Source: Topomyia yanbarensis (taxonomy: Eukaryota; Arthropoda; Insecta; Diptera; Culicidae). Taken from it: DNA of 64,000 nucleotides. Below are positions 23,001 through 33,722 of the stretch, piece by piece; the stretch's first letter is position 1, and the number at the start of each line of letters is the position of its first letter. The stretch lies in NCBI RefSeq assembly GCF_030247195.1, contig NC_080670.1, forward strand, positions 32,226,497-32,290,496, in the 5' to 3' direction. The notes beneath the pieces are model-generated. The model did not search any database, had not been told where the DNA came from, and was given only the letters and a program-made list of their open reading frames with translations. The translations under genes and the position numbers were made by a program.

Positions 23001-26000
23001 GTCTTATTTGACTTTCGGAGGCAGATCATCTCAAGGTGTTAACTAAATACAAAGAACCATGTGCACATACCCAGGGCCGATGCCCCCGTGCAGGTTCTGT
23101 AAGCAGATGGCACACTACGGTAAGCCATGCGCCAAAACAACTAAAGAAAATTCATCTACTACAACCAACATTATCAAGCAGCCTTCGACATCTGCTGATA
23201 CTCTGCAGACAACCGGACAATAAATAAGTGCCAGAAAAACAATATTCCACGGTATCCTGAAGCCAATAGATAACATACCTAGTGAAGCAATAAACAATAA
23301 AGAAGACAGCTATACCAGCACTTGCCTGCCTTCGAGTGTCAAGATTCACGGGTTCAGCGATATTTCTGTGATATGTGGACAATATCTGCCGATGCACCCC
23401 GCACAGTTCGCCTGTTGATTTACAAGTTCAATGTCGCTACGATGGGGACTCTAACAACTCTGCGACTCGCGCTTTGTGCGGCTTGACTTCTGCTCAGACT
23501 TCTGTGACACGTTCAGGACTTTATAGACATCGTCGTCACCTTATAATTGTGGATGGATTCTTCCATCGTTTTGAACTAGATATCCACCACTATATTGGCA
23601 TGGTAGACATCCGTAGGCCATCGAGAGGCTGAAATCCGTTAGCTGAGCTTACATCGGTTCGATTCATGACCCACTTTAAGACAATCCAAACGATAACGTT
23701 TCGTGAGTACCTCGATAAACTCCTCATCAGGGCATTGTAGTGTAACGGACCGCTGTAGCACGCTGTGGGTGGAATCGATATTTGCTCCTTGACCAACAAA
23801 GTATATTGTCGTATCCAATCAACTTCAGATCAACCGGAGGCACGTTCGATTATGGCCTTTCTAGTCGTGAGTCAAGATCCGCCAAATATCGATCGGTATT
23901 CTTATCTTTGTCAGCTGCTACGTACCGGTACACTTCTTCGATGATTCGCCGAGAACGGTTTCCAACGCAAGCATCATCACGCAATTTTTGTCGACCCTTG
24001 ATATTGAACACTCCCTGTCTAGTCTATCTAGTCCATCGCATGAAACAGCAGCTCTTTGCCATGGTGATACGCTAACTTGACACCATGGTAAGAGTCCACC
24101 GTTAATACAAACTACGGTATATACACCTACAACTCATGGACGGCGTCATTCGTGTCCGCGACCGGATTCACAATTACCAGAATACTCTTCCCAAAGGTGT
24201 CAAACAAGTGTACTCGTTACAGAATGTCGGCGTTGACTTGGCTGATCCACTGTAGGGAGAACGTCTCTCACGAGCCTACTTGACCAATTACCATTCTTCA
24301 AAGTCTACATTTCCGTCTGGCTAACAAAACTATGCATACGGATCTCGTGTCAAATTTTACCACTGGCACATTCATTACGAGCCTGCAATCATTCTCCGGT
24401 CCTAGAGAAACACCTTCCCATGCCAAATGCGACTATGCCATGAACTTCGTTGGATGAATTCCGGAAGCCCTCGCGAATTCAAAGCAACCAAGATGCAGTA
24501 ACAAATACGCAGACCAGACCGGAATCCAGCTCTCTTTCATCCCACCTCGTTCGCTCTTAATCGGTGGAATCTGGGAAGCCTGCGTAAAGTCCGTGAAGAC
24601 TCTGCTTCGCCGAATCTTCCGAAATATTCATCTAACCGCATTGGTTCAGGTCGTGTCAAGGCTAAACACTCGCCCAATCACATCATTGTTGGACAATGCT
24701 TCCCACGTGCTTGACCCCAGTGATCCCGGTCATTCGACGAATGCGGACACAGTTCCAGATTGCCGGCAGGATTATCTCGCCACCCTGCAAAATTGCTACC
24801 GCTGAACAGAAGCTATGAGCAATCTAGAAGTTTGCTCTTCATTATGGGGGAACTTCACCGTTGAAGTGGCCCTTAATGTACAAGATCGGTGCTGAACCAG
24901 GATCTGATGGCTTCGTTCGCCACTTCGGCTTCGTACAACGTTCCACCCCGAAGCTCTGCTTTCTGAAGACCCTTGCTCAAGAAACGGAGACGCACGGCGA
25001 GTAGCAGGTCATCGCTCAGACACCAGATGAGATCCCGGTCAAAGTTCGAGAAAATCGAGTGATTCCCGGTTTACTTGTGAAGAGCCAAGTTGCGCCGTGT
25101 GGGTTCCTAGAGCTTCCGGTTGGGGCTTGACTCAAGTTAAGTATACATTTTCAATTGTCAAGTCAACCGATTGCGGAAAGATGTTCTACCTATGCTGGAC
25201 AACCATTCCAGCGCAGTATCATGTAGACGGAATCAACGCAACCGGAAGCTGTACGGAGATTTGAGGCAAGATGAATCAGCATCCTGTTTTATCTTCAATC
25301 ACTGTTGAGAAACTAGAACTTCCACAGCTAATGACTACGAGGAAAACTCCTAGCGACATAGATGATGATTATAGGCGGAATGTGAACCGAAATGAGACGA
25401 GTAACGACGAAGTGCGTAGACAGCTCCTATGTAGGACATCCACTGTAAACGTATATTGACTCATTTTTTCTCTAAGGGACATACTGCACGAAACGTTAAA
25501 CACCTTCTGAATCGGAAATCTTATATTTAAAACAAATAATAAAACGTTTGGCAATGCGTTTCCAATTTGTCTCATCAGTACCTGGCATTGACAGCAACAT
25601 GGTACTAAGCCAATGCCAGGTACTGAAGAAACAGATTTTAAACACAGTATCTTTTCTATTAGCTCTAAGTTTGTACCAAGTACTGACGAGACGAAGTCAA
25701 AACGCAAGATCCTTAGCATAATGAAACGATTCAGTTAACCGTAAGTAACCATTTTTTCTTTTTTATTTTCAGGTAACGGATTCAATTTGATTACAGATAA
25801 AAGCGTAAGTTTGCTTAACTATTGTAAAATAACTCGAATTCACAAATTCTAACTAATCGCATTTATACATTCACTAAATTATCAAATACACTACAAATTC
25901 CAACTACGGAATCTATCTACGATTGTAGCGACTACGCTATGATGTGTTAAATAATGGTCATGTTGACTTAGCGTGCAGGATGATTGTTAATAAATTGTGA

Positions 26001-29000
26001 TCAGTGACGATTCGAATTGCTGTACACCAGAATAGAAAAGAAACGAAGAATACAACAACGGATTAGTTTGTTTTCTAATGAAATTACAAATGGTGGTTAT
26101 TGACTTGTTGAATGAGTTTACAATAAATCTCAAATTGCGTAGTTTTAATTTTAGAGTGTAACATGTTCACTTCTCCCCTTTTGAATGAATATTTCTACCC
26201 ATGCGCTTCGGTTCTCGAATGATTCTACGATGACAGAGTGTGTGAGAGAGCGAGAGAGCGGGCGTGAAGCGAAAGTAAACATTCCATACTCACCGACGGT
26301 AACGGGCGCATGCGATGCACAGGGCCGTAGCCGTTCCACCGGCAAATATCAGTCCCGCGATGACCACGGTTGCCAGTTCGATTCCCTTCATACCCGCATC
26401 GTACGAGTGCGGCTCCAGGGCATTGGATGCCAGCTCGGTAAGTTCGATTATCGGCAAATTTGGCTTCAAATTGGACATATCGAGCGAGGCAAGTGATCTG
26501 GAGGAGGAAAGATTATAAATATTATTGAGTGGAACCAGCTTCAAAATGTCATTCTTCGGATGCCGAACCTTTGCAATTCAGCCATGTCCACTAACGAGTT
26601 GGACCTTCGATCTATGGCATATAGGTATAAATTTGTGCTGAAAATAATAAAAGTAATCATTAATTTCCAGAATGCCTCCAAAACAATAGCAATCCACTCA
26701 CGCATCCTCCACTTTGTCATTACTCTCCAACGCCCGTATCCGAACGTCGTACCCGGTCGCAAGGCTCAAGCTAGCCGTGATCATTCCCATCTGCTTCTCG
26801 ACTTCCACCGGTGCTCCGGACAGTACCATACAAACCTCCTGGTGCGCGTTCAGCACGTACACAAACACGTTCGCAATGGTGGACTTCCCGTCGTCGGCAC
26901 CCACCCGATCCGTTGCCTTGACGTCGAACCCAAAGACCTGATCTTGGAACGTCACAAGTGAACTCAGCAAACGTATCTGACCGCTCAACGCGTCGATGCT
27001 GAACAATCGAGCAGGTTCGTTCAACAGCGAGTAACGAATCTCTCCGTTGCCGGCGATATCCGCATCGTAGGCCTGCAAAAACAATTCAATTATTTTGAAA
27101 AAATCATTAATAGCTAGACTCATACCTCAACTTTCAGCACCGGGTAACCGTAGTTGGCTCGATCGGGTACAACCGCAATGATCGGACCGTCGTTTTCCCG
27201 GAAGATCGGTGAATTGTCGTTGACATCCATCACCTTAACCAGGATCTCGACCTCGTTGTCGAACAGCTTTTGCGTGCGTTTCCTCACCGGATTCTCCAAA
27301 GCGTACAGAACACTCGGAATGTTTCGACTCTCGCGAACCCGCAGCTTTTCCACCTTAATTTTGATCTCGTACGAATCTTGCTCCTCTCGATCCAGAGGCT
27401 GCAGCATCCACAACGATCCGTTCCGTTCGTCAATCCTGAATTTCTCGCCGTATTCTTCGTTCAGAATCTGCCATCGGAAGGCCTCGTTTGTGTACTTCTT
27501 GTTCAGGGTGACGTTCAGTACGATCTTCGGAGCGTGGTCATTCTCACGCAGTTCGAGTTCGTAGTACTTGTATGGAAACAGTGGGACCTTCTCTTCGGCT
27601 TCATTTGAACGCTCGGGACTACCCTGCAGGTTAACGATCAGCAAAGCCGTACTCGATCGAGGAGGCGTTCCAAAGTCCGAAGCAACCACCGTTACGTTGA
27701 TATGTTGATAGCTCTTCCTACTGGCTGGTGGAATGAATTTCATTGCCGTTACGATCACGCCTTCCTTCGGGTCTATGTTAAAATGTAGCAGATCGTTTTG
27801 ACCCGTCAGGGAGAAGATCACCAATCCGTTACCGTTTTCCTTGAAGTCGTTGTCTCTCGCCTGTACCTGCTTGACGAATGTTCCCGGTTTAGCGTTGATG
27901 TTGATGTAGGATACGTACAGCGGTTGTCGTTTCATACTCGCTCGATCGTACTGTAGATCATCGTACGCCGTGAACTCCGGGCTGTTGTCATTTTTGTCCA
28001 GAACGATCACCTCCACATCTACCATAGCCGATCGCTTCAGGTCTAAATTGTTATCCGAAGCCAACACTCTGAAGTTATACGAGGAAACTGTTTCGCGATC
28101 TAATTCCCCAGATACCCGAATCGTCCCGTCCAGCGGAGAGATGGAAAACGGTATCTTTGCGTCATCTTCTGCCAGCAGAAGATAGCTCACGTTCCCGTTC
28201 ATTCCTAGATCCTCATCGGTCGCCCGGACCTGACCAAGTCGCGTCCCCGTAATCGGGTAATTTCCTTCCTCTACCCTGAATGTGTACCATTGCTTCTCGA
28301 AGACCGGCGAGTTGTCGTTTACATCGTAGATCTTAAACTCCAAACCGATTACGTCCGCCAACCCACCGACATCCTTCGCGGAAACATTTAATCTGATCTC
28401 TCTCTCCGGTGGCAGTCGCTGCACCGCCTTCAATTCTCCAGAATTCCGATCAATCTTGAAATAGTTGCTCCTATTCTGAGCGGGCCACTTTTCCTGATTC
28501 ACAATTTCGTAGTAAACCTTCGAGTTCTTCTCGAAATCATCATCACTCGCTGTCAGCTTCAGGATCACCTTACCCACATCGACATTCTCCGGAAGCGAAA
28601 ATCTCAACGCCGGCTTCCTACCGACCGCACGAGTATTCCGAACCCCGCTCCGCAGTTTAGCCTTGGGTTTGTAAACTTTTCGCCGGTACCCCCCTGGCGA
28701 TCGATTCGCCATCATCAACTGCCCATCGAAAAGCCTTGGTATGCCAATATACGGAGCCGATTGGACCATTTCAAACAAACTTTCCACCCCGTAGCCGAAT
28801 CGACCTACCTCCCGTTCCATTTCCACAAACTCCGGTAACACTTCCGTTTCCAGTTCGTCCAGATAAAACAACTCCAAATCGCTGCTATTCTCAATCATTT
28901 CACACCGACTTTTACGGAAGATCGCAACCTTTTCGAAGATCGGTGGATTGTCGTTAACGTCCAGAATCAAGATCCGTAGCTCGACCTCGGAGGTCAAACT

Positions 29001-32000
29001 ATCGTTATCGGTTGCCATCATCTTCAAACTCAAGCTGTCAATTTCTTCCCGATCCAGCTTGTTCGGTCCCATAAACAGGATGTTATAGTGCGGCGTAGAT
29101 CCGTTGCCTCCCTCGACTGGTTTTGCGTGGAAGTCCGTCCGCCGGTTGGCCATTTCATTGCTGGCATCAACATTGGCAATCTGTAGGTTCTTAAAGATGT
29201 GCGCCACTGTTTTGTTGTAATTCGACAGAGTAGAGTTCGAAAACTGGACGGCAAAAGAGTTGGACTCACCCGAAAGGATCAGATCGTACTCGGAGTTGAT
29301 TCCGGCGTCCGGATCGGTGATGATGATCGGATTGCTCAAAACGATTTCGGTGCCGATCGGAGAGTTTTCCGCGATCACCCCTAGATAGAAGGGTTGGTTG
29401 AACTTTGGCGGGTTGTCGTTCTCGTCTTCGACGAGGATTACCACCTGGTAAATGCCGGCGAAGGTGCGATGTTTGTAGAAGTACTCGGCAATGATGGTAA
29501 CCTTGATGGTGTCCTGTTTTTCGCGATCCAACCCCTTGACGGTCATCAGTTTGCCGTCGTTGGTGAGTCGGATCAAGTCGGTCACGTCGTAACTGTTGAT
29601 CAGGGAGTACTGAACGCCACTGGTCGGTGTTTGCGAATACCTGGAATTGCGGGCTTTGCGGGATGCGTTGGACGTGTACAGAGCGTCGAAGGTCACCAGC
29701 GGGTAGAGCTGGACGTAGTCAGGGTTCGCTTCGCGAATGAATCTTCTTCCGTAGCGAGTTCGGTTTTTGCTGTTCAGGGTAAAGACTTGCCGGTCATTGC
29801 GGTTTCGTTCGCCTCGGACAGAAATCAACGGCGGTAGACCTTTTTCATCCGCGTCGCACTGTTCCTGGAAGTCTTGGAACTTTAGCTGGCCGATGATTGC
29901 GTTCGGTTTGTTCTCTTTGATTTTGAACTCTATCGGCGTGGAGTTGGTTCCTCGTAGCAGCATAAAGTTATGTTTGATGACGTGAATGGTTACATTTGTG
30001 ACGATGATCTTTTCGAGGTTGTTGTACGCTTCTGGTGTTAGCTCTTCCATGATGCGGCCGTCGGCATTTGGAAGATAAGAAACAACGGTTTCAAACTCGT
30101 AGCAACGGCGATCAAATTTATCCATACCCTCGATCACGGTGACGATTCCGGATCTTTCCTCGATCGCGAAGGGAACTCCTTCCGCGTAAGAATGCAGTAA
30201 ATCGAAGAAGATCTCTTCGTCGGTGTTCATATCAAAAGTTGTTCTAATTTGTCCAACCGAAGCCCCGACGGCTGCGTCCGCTCCGACCCAGAACTCGTAC
30301 GGAGCACCGATAAACTCAATGTCCTCGATCGATTGACACACGATGTCGATCGTGATCAGCGCAACGTTGAATCTGGACTCCGATGGATTCAGGGGTTGAT
30401 CGCGAGCTTCCACAAAAAAGGCAATTTTTCCGTATGTCAATGGATCCGACACAATGATGTCCCCCGTGTCCGGATCCACCCTAAACGGGATCACCAGATT
30501 GGGTCGTACATTTTTAACACGATACTGAACTCGACCATTCCCCAAATCATCCGGATCTTTAGCTTTGATCGTACCGACCTTAGTTCCCACTCCCGCAGTA
30601 CAGTTTGTTTTAAACTCGTACAACGTACCTTGCTCAAACTCCGGCGTGTTATCGTTCGTGTCCAGCAGCGTGATCGCCACCTGAACTGTGCCATAGTTTC
30701 GGCTGCGATCAACCTGTTCGACGCGTTCCATAGCGTTAACCGTCATACGCAGCGAGCTGCGAGTTTCCTTATCCAGGAAGGTTTCGTCATTGACTACGAT
30801 CCAACCGGACACGTGATCAACCACGAAAGCTCCCTTCGGTTCCTCGTTTGCCAGGTAGTAGTAGAATTCAGCATTTTCCCCCTGATCGCGATCCAGTGCG
30901 TTGACCTGGAGGATACTGAAGCCCTTCGGGAGATTTTCGATGATTGAGATATTGTAGAGATCGACCTCGAACTCCGGCAGGTTGTCGTTGAGGTCAATGA
31001 TTTCCAGGTCGACTCTGTTGATGTGGGATACAGTGTGTTTATTGGTTACTCTAAGAACTGGTTGAAACTTACCTAGCCAAAGCAGCTTTCGAGGGGTTAT
31101 TGGCTTGTCTAGCCTCGATCTGTAGAGTGATCGTATTATCCGGTAGACTTTCCGCTTCAAGATCAATCTCCTTCTGCAGAAAGAGCGTTCCCGTTTCCGA
31201 CGACATCCAGAAGAGTTTGCGTTCGTTCCCGCTTACGATGCTGTAGATCAGGGTGGCATTCAGCGAGTCCTGATCGAACGCTGCGATCGGCGGATCGAAG
31301 TAGATTGGCACGTGAACTGGTTTACCCTAGAATGGAATAAGGTAAAAAAAGACGGGGTCAACGATTTTAATGAGGGGAAGCAAACGAGGGCACCTACCGT
31401 GATTGGAAACGATTCCTTCAGTTTGGTACGATAGATCGTCCGCGTGAAGATCGGCCCGAGATCGTCGATGTCCCGAATGGTCACCCTGACGGTGGCATTG
31501 GCCGATCGCGACGGATTCCCACGATCGTGCGCGTACACCAGCACACTCATCGAGTGCAGACCGGAGTCGAAGTCAAGTGGCCGCTGCAGGATCAGTTTCG
31601 GCCGTTGCGCGCTCTCCAGACGAAACGGGAAGTCGCCGCTTTTGAGCTGCTTCGGTGCGATCGAGTACTCAATGTCGGAATTCGGCGTGTTTGGCTTATC
31701 ACGATCAATTGCCTTAATTCTATTAAACACCACCGTCTCAATTGGCGTTGATTCGTCCAGCGTCAGCGCGTACGGTAGATTGATAAATTCGGGATCATTA
31801 TCGTTGATGTCTTCTATGTAAACAGTGATGGTGAAAAATGACGACTGCTGCTCTCCGGGTACCGCGGTCGTCCGCCGCCCCGCCCCGGTGATGGATTCGT
31901 GTATGTGTTTTATTTGCGTTTGCGTTCACACAGTCGGGAGCCGGTTGGGAGGTTTTCGGTTACACAGCAAACAATGTTGCCGCCGCGGTCGGCAGAAAAT

Positions 32001-32704
32001 AGTGGACAAAAATATTGAAGCAGTCCCCGCCGATTGCCGGTTTCCATCAGAGTCACGTTCGAGTCGGCGGCGAGAGCGAAAGGGAAATAAAATTAGATTA
32101 ATTCAGTGTGAGCTGATCCGGCCGATGCCGCGCGGAGGTGGGCATGAAGCGGGATCATAAATAAGAGTATGACAAGAGCGGATTATTTTGCAGCTAGTGG
32201 CCATGATTGGAATGGGTTGATATGATACATAAATTTGTGTAATGTTGTTGTTAGGGTGCCCTGAGAATGGTGCGCGATTTTCAGGAAATAAAAAAGGGAA
32301 GGTTATATTTCATAATCGGTGTTCCGTGTTAAAAATATGCGGGATAATACGCATGATTGTGTCATGTTTTTTAAAACATTTTTTTTAACAACTCACGTTA
32401 TCCGTCTTCATCGCCGTCCCACTGCAAAACACGCTAAACTTCAGTATACTCTGAGGACTGTCACTATCCACCAGATCATCGAGGCTCCGGTTCAGGATCA
32501 CACTGACAACGGTGCTGTTGACCTCCTTCAGTCGAAAGTATTCCCCGTCGCTGGAGTTTTCCGTCCGTGCGATCAAGATCGAATTGCGCGGGAAGGCATA
32601 CAGGGACACAATTTCTCCGCCCACCGGAAAGTCTTCCTTCAGCCGTAGGAACTGCATGCCATCGGATTTCGTTCGCAGATTGCTTTTGGAGTAGAGTTTG
32701 CATG
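14006..32704 (-). CDS. large non-classical cadherin, cadherin-87A-like (nine exons; first exon not found)
   Basis: Nine exons join in frame with matching phases: 32397-32704, 31398-31847, 31073-31326, 27126-31050, 26702-27072, 26569-26637, 26294-26497, 14132-14455 and 14006-14060. They give about 1985 residues before the stop. The ectodomain has about 11-12 cadherin repeats, shown by calcium-binding linkers such as EDINDNDPEF, DLNDNLPEF, DTNDNTPEF, DENDNPPKF, DVNDNPPIF, DVNDNSPVF, DKNDNSPEF and DVNDNSPIF, plus DRD/DxE motifs; a few linkers are degenerate. A single membrane span follows (IELATVVIAGLIFAGGTATA), then a short tail with a poly-Asn run and a C-terminal -TSL, a class I PDZ ligand. 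There is no catenin-binding region, so it is not a classical cadherin. Length and a neighbouring GstD locus point to cadherin-87A (inference); 89D-type is the alternative. The signal-peptide exon must lie to the right. Introns are 53-71 bp apart from one of 549 bp, one of 11.8 kb full of transposons, and an anomalous 22-nt gap. Confidence 0.85.
14132..14455 (-). CDS. cadherin cytoplasmic-tail exon with poly-Asn
   Basis: The acceptor TTTTACAG precedes C CTA ATT CCG; the donor AATAG|GTGCGTG is at 14131. Both are phase 2 and match their partners. It encodes LIPLPNLSGANGSQDVRATG, then an Asn-rich run (about 18 Asn), then ISRPIARVDIQPVITRADL and FHPNFHRQFVTNIS. The Asn run comes from GTT repeats at 14321-14358 (+ strand reading). 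Confidence 0.75.
14964..14987. repeat. (GA)n microsatellite
   Basis: About 11 GA units in the cadherin intron. Confidence 0.9.
16340..16364. repeat. (TATT)n tail of the LINE
   Basis: About six TTTA units on the + strand, i.e. an AAAT run at the 3' end of the minus-strand element. Confidence 0.75.
16599..20188 (-). pseudogene. LINE ORF2: APE endonuclease + reverse transcriptase, frameshifted
   Basis: From MIDTEH at 20188 an open frame runs 945 codons to 17351. Residues 1-170 are three near-identical 57-residue repeats. From about residue 259 the apurinic-type endonuclease begins (KIYYQNVRGLRTK, LTETWL, LLFGDYNQPG). From about 700 comes the reverse transcriptase (VGPDGIPSIILKK, FKKGDKQNVANYRGI, DLKAAFDRVDH, GVPQGSNLGPLLF, YADD). 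Two codons after DDLK the frame hits TAG. The C-terminal 240 residues continue in another frame (NLLALSVSKCS... to 16599), and the sequence usually found between YADD and the DAF-NWC motif is missing, so a short deletion broke the frame. Confidence 0.9.
19675..20188 (-). repeat. 171-bp tandem repeat (about 3 copies) inside LINE ORF2
   Basis: The landmark GCTTTACCTGACCGGGAAAG begins at 19791, 19962 and 20133, an exact 171-bp (57-codon) period. Each unit encodes CYGGDLSRSGKA, EGICPPEAIRDTARPE and LQLQ-ANER motifs. A fourth, degraded unit may follow (KYNECICPSEVGH). Confidence 0.9.
20264..20815 (-). pseudogene. LINE ORF1 C-terminal part with zinc knuckles
   Basis: Reading down from about 20815: DVQKALKPRVKVAGFTDDIT, then an in-frame TAA (20720 region), then LIQQNNFPQPANLMVIRIVR and a stretch to 20264 with CYRCSEYGHRAATC (CX2CX4HX4C), CPICAEGHEHKEC and CINC. 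This is the nucleic-acid-binding end of a gag-like LINE ORF1. The 5' part is absent. Confidence 0.8.
20816..22565. other. intronic DNA, no gene seen
   Basis: AT-rich, short chance ORFs only. No domain recognised. Confidence 0.4.
22566..23160 (+). pseudogene. ORF1 remnant of another LINE family
   Basis: An open stretch contains EVSHIQLYHTRQVVQITFNS, YGNVKIKIPVYMNLDLTEIR and LEKLFPW. After a frameshift it continues FFPGILN-type sequence, IPSYLTFGGRSSQGVN, a stop, and MCTYPGPMPPCRFCKQMAHY GKPC with a CX2CX4HX4C zinc knuckle. The order (RNA-recognition-like domain, IP-Y/F motif, zinc knuckle) is that of LINE ORF1 proteins. A related piece lies at 57990-58440 on the other strand. Confidence 0.6.
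23800..24960 (+). pseudogene. BEL/Pao LTR-retrotransposon pol remnant (integrase)
   Basis: Several frames carry recognisable pieces: DRYSYLCQLLR-TGTLL (pre-integrase region, near 23890), DLVSNFTTGTFITSLQSFSG then YAMNFVG (integrase core, 24330-24460), QTGIQLSFIPPRS and GGIWEACVKSVKTLLRRIF (24510-24620), and PLKWPLMYKIGAEPGSDGFV (C-terminal end, 24855-24915). Stops and frameshifts throughout; the NDG/N of the integrase core is degraded. No long terminal repeats were identified. Confidence 0.65.
24961..26293. other. intronic DNA with hammerhead-like cores, no gene seen
   Basis: Three hammerhead-like cores lie at 25572-25578 (-), 25623-25629 (+) and 25683-25689 (+). The first two are inverted copies sharing TACCTGGCATTG / CAATGCCAGGTA. 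The rest is AT-rich without coding signs. Confidence 0.45.
26294..26497 (-). CDS. cadherin transmembrane exon
   Basis: The acceptor TTTCCTCCTCCAG precedes A TCA CTT GCC; the donor CGTCG|GTGAGTATGG is at 26293. It encodes SLASLDMSNLKPNLPIIELT, then GIELATVVIAGLIFAGGTAT (membrane span) and CIACARYRR (stop-transfer basic residues). Confidence 0.85.
26569..26637 (-). CDS. cadherin small exon
   Basis: 69 bp. The acceptor TTATTATTTTCAG precedes C ACA AAT TTA; the donor CAAAG|GTTCGG is at 26568. It encodes TNLYLYAIDRRSNSLVDMAE LQ. Both phases are 2, and skipping the following 71-bp intron avoids the TGA that closes this frame. Confidence 0.75.
26702..27072 (-). CDS. cadherin exon (membrane-proximal repeat)
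   Basis: The acceptor GTTTTTGCAG precedes GCC TAC GAT; the donor GATGC|GTGAGTGG is at 26701. It encodes AYDADIAGNGEIRYSLLNEP, then FSIDALSGQIRL and a membrane-proximal domain (VFVYVLNAHQEVCMVL, IRALESNDKVEDA). Confidence 0.85.
27126..31050 (-). CDS. cadherin giant exon (3.9 kb, most cadherin repeats)
   Basis: 1308 codons with one uninterrupted frame and at least eight D-x-N-D-N-x-P linkers. It ends KVE|GTATGA at 27125. The 5' boundary is taken at 31050, after the 22-nt GT...AG segment, because the upstream exon joins here as ALAR|VTNKHTVSHINRVDLEIIDL. Confidence 0.9.
31051..31072 (-). other. 22-nt GT...AG gap between two cadherin exons
   Basis: On the minus strand GCTAG is followed by GTAAGT..., ending ...GTTCTTAG before AGTAACC. 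The donor is perfect consensus. Removing exactly these 22 nt keeps the cadherin frame; reading through shifts it. Either a very short intron or an intron shortened by deletion or assembly error. Confidence 0.7.
31073..31326 (-). CDS. cadherin exon
   Basis: The acceptor TTATTCCATTCTAG precedes GGT AAA CCA GTT (phase 0). It encodes GKPVHVPIYFDPPIAAFDQD, YSIVSGNERKLFWMSSETGT and LQIEARQANNPSKAALA, one cadherin repeat; ends phase 2 at the 22-nt gap. Confidence 0.85.
31398..31847 (-). CDS. cadherin exon
   Basis: Encodes QSSFFTITVYIEDINDNDPE to FPIT, then the donor ACG|GTAGGTG (71-bp intron 31327-31397). The acceptor lies in GAGAGCAGCAG at 31846-31853: three consecutive in-frame AGs with a poor pyrimidine tract, so the start could be 31844, 31847 or 31850. 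Confidence 0.75.
32397..32704 (-). CDS. cadherin exon with the first extracellular repeat
   Basis: The acceptor TCTTCTCCGTTCATAG precedes CA TGC AAA CTC (phase 1); the donor GATAAC|GTGAGT is at 32396. It encodes CKLYSKSNLRTKSDGMQF, PVGGEIVSLYAFPRNSIL and VVSVILNRSLDDLVDSD. The protein must start in an upstream exon ending in phase 1 with the signal peptide. Confidence 0.8.
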
Positions 32705-33722
32705 CTATGAACGGAGAAGAAGAGAAAGAAAGATCAATTGAAACTTTAGAGATACACTGCTAGACTCAAAAACTGGCCCAGTCAGAGCTACTGGATTTAA
32801 ACTGGAATTGAGATCAACAGATAAAGTGGTACTGGCATTCCGAAGTTTGCTCGTTCGTCAATATGTAAATTTAATTGGCGGTTTAGTTTCTGGCGCTGTC
32901 CGGCACAAGTGACGGAGAAAATCAATTCGTTCAAGTTGATTTTTGTGGAATGGTTTCGCTTCTTTGTTCAGGCTAAGGGAGGCTAAAGTGCTTGATTATG
33001 CTGATCGAATTGTTTCGAATGGTGGGCGAATAGAAATGTCATTGGATTGTGTAGCAGTTAAAACAAATGCGCCTTTATTTATATCATGAGACCAAGACAA
33101 TAAAGTGACAATTGAAACAATTCGGAGTAAGCAACCCTCCACTTCCCAGTTGTGGAAGCTGGAATTCTTACAATATCCAATCGAAATGTCTCAATCTTTG
33201 AAACGGAAATCGACCCTTACGATAATGACTGAAACTCGTTCGAGGATTAAAATGTGCTGAAATAGCTACTGCGGGATAAATTAATATTGATTAAGCCACG
33301 GTCATTTATCACTGCATTTGCTGCTGGAAGTCAGCGAGGGAAACGACAATAAGCGTGGAAAATAAACTGAAAGGGAGCTAGAAGTTCTAGAAATCACTAT
33401 ATGACGAGTGTGATTTAATGTGTTCGTTGTCTGTGAATTTAGTAGTTCTGATTTGTTAGTAGCACAATGACAGCTCTAAACCATATTTAAGGAAACAAGT
33501 CGAACGACTTATATAAAACGCTTGCCAAAGCAAAAGGAATCCAAAGTCTAACAGTTTGCAAATGTGATCCAGGGCATCCAGACTCTAATCACACTACATG
33601 TGATTAAGAACTTCAGGGCAAGAAATATTTACTTTCGACCTGCTAGCACATATATTTGTGGTTACTGTGGGGACATACTAACGACAGAAGACAGTCGGAA
33701 ACATAAATTAGTTATGCAATTT
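32705..33722. other. probable 5' intron of the cadherin gene, no gene seen
   Basis: No ORF with a recognisable domain and no signal-peptide exon with a suitable donor was seen. Confidence 0.4.

Larger units (their letters stand above)
14456..26293 (-). other. 11.8-kb intron of the cadherin gene, mostly transposon sequence
   Basis: Bounded by the donor CGTCG|GTGAGTATGG and the acceptor TTTTACAG|C, both phase 2. It contains the LINE at 16325-20815, LINE ORF1 and BEL/Pao fragments at 22566-24960, and decayed hammerhead-like cores. 14480-16320 and 20816-22560 hold no recognised gene. Confidence 0.7.
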
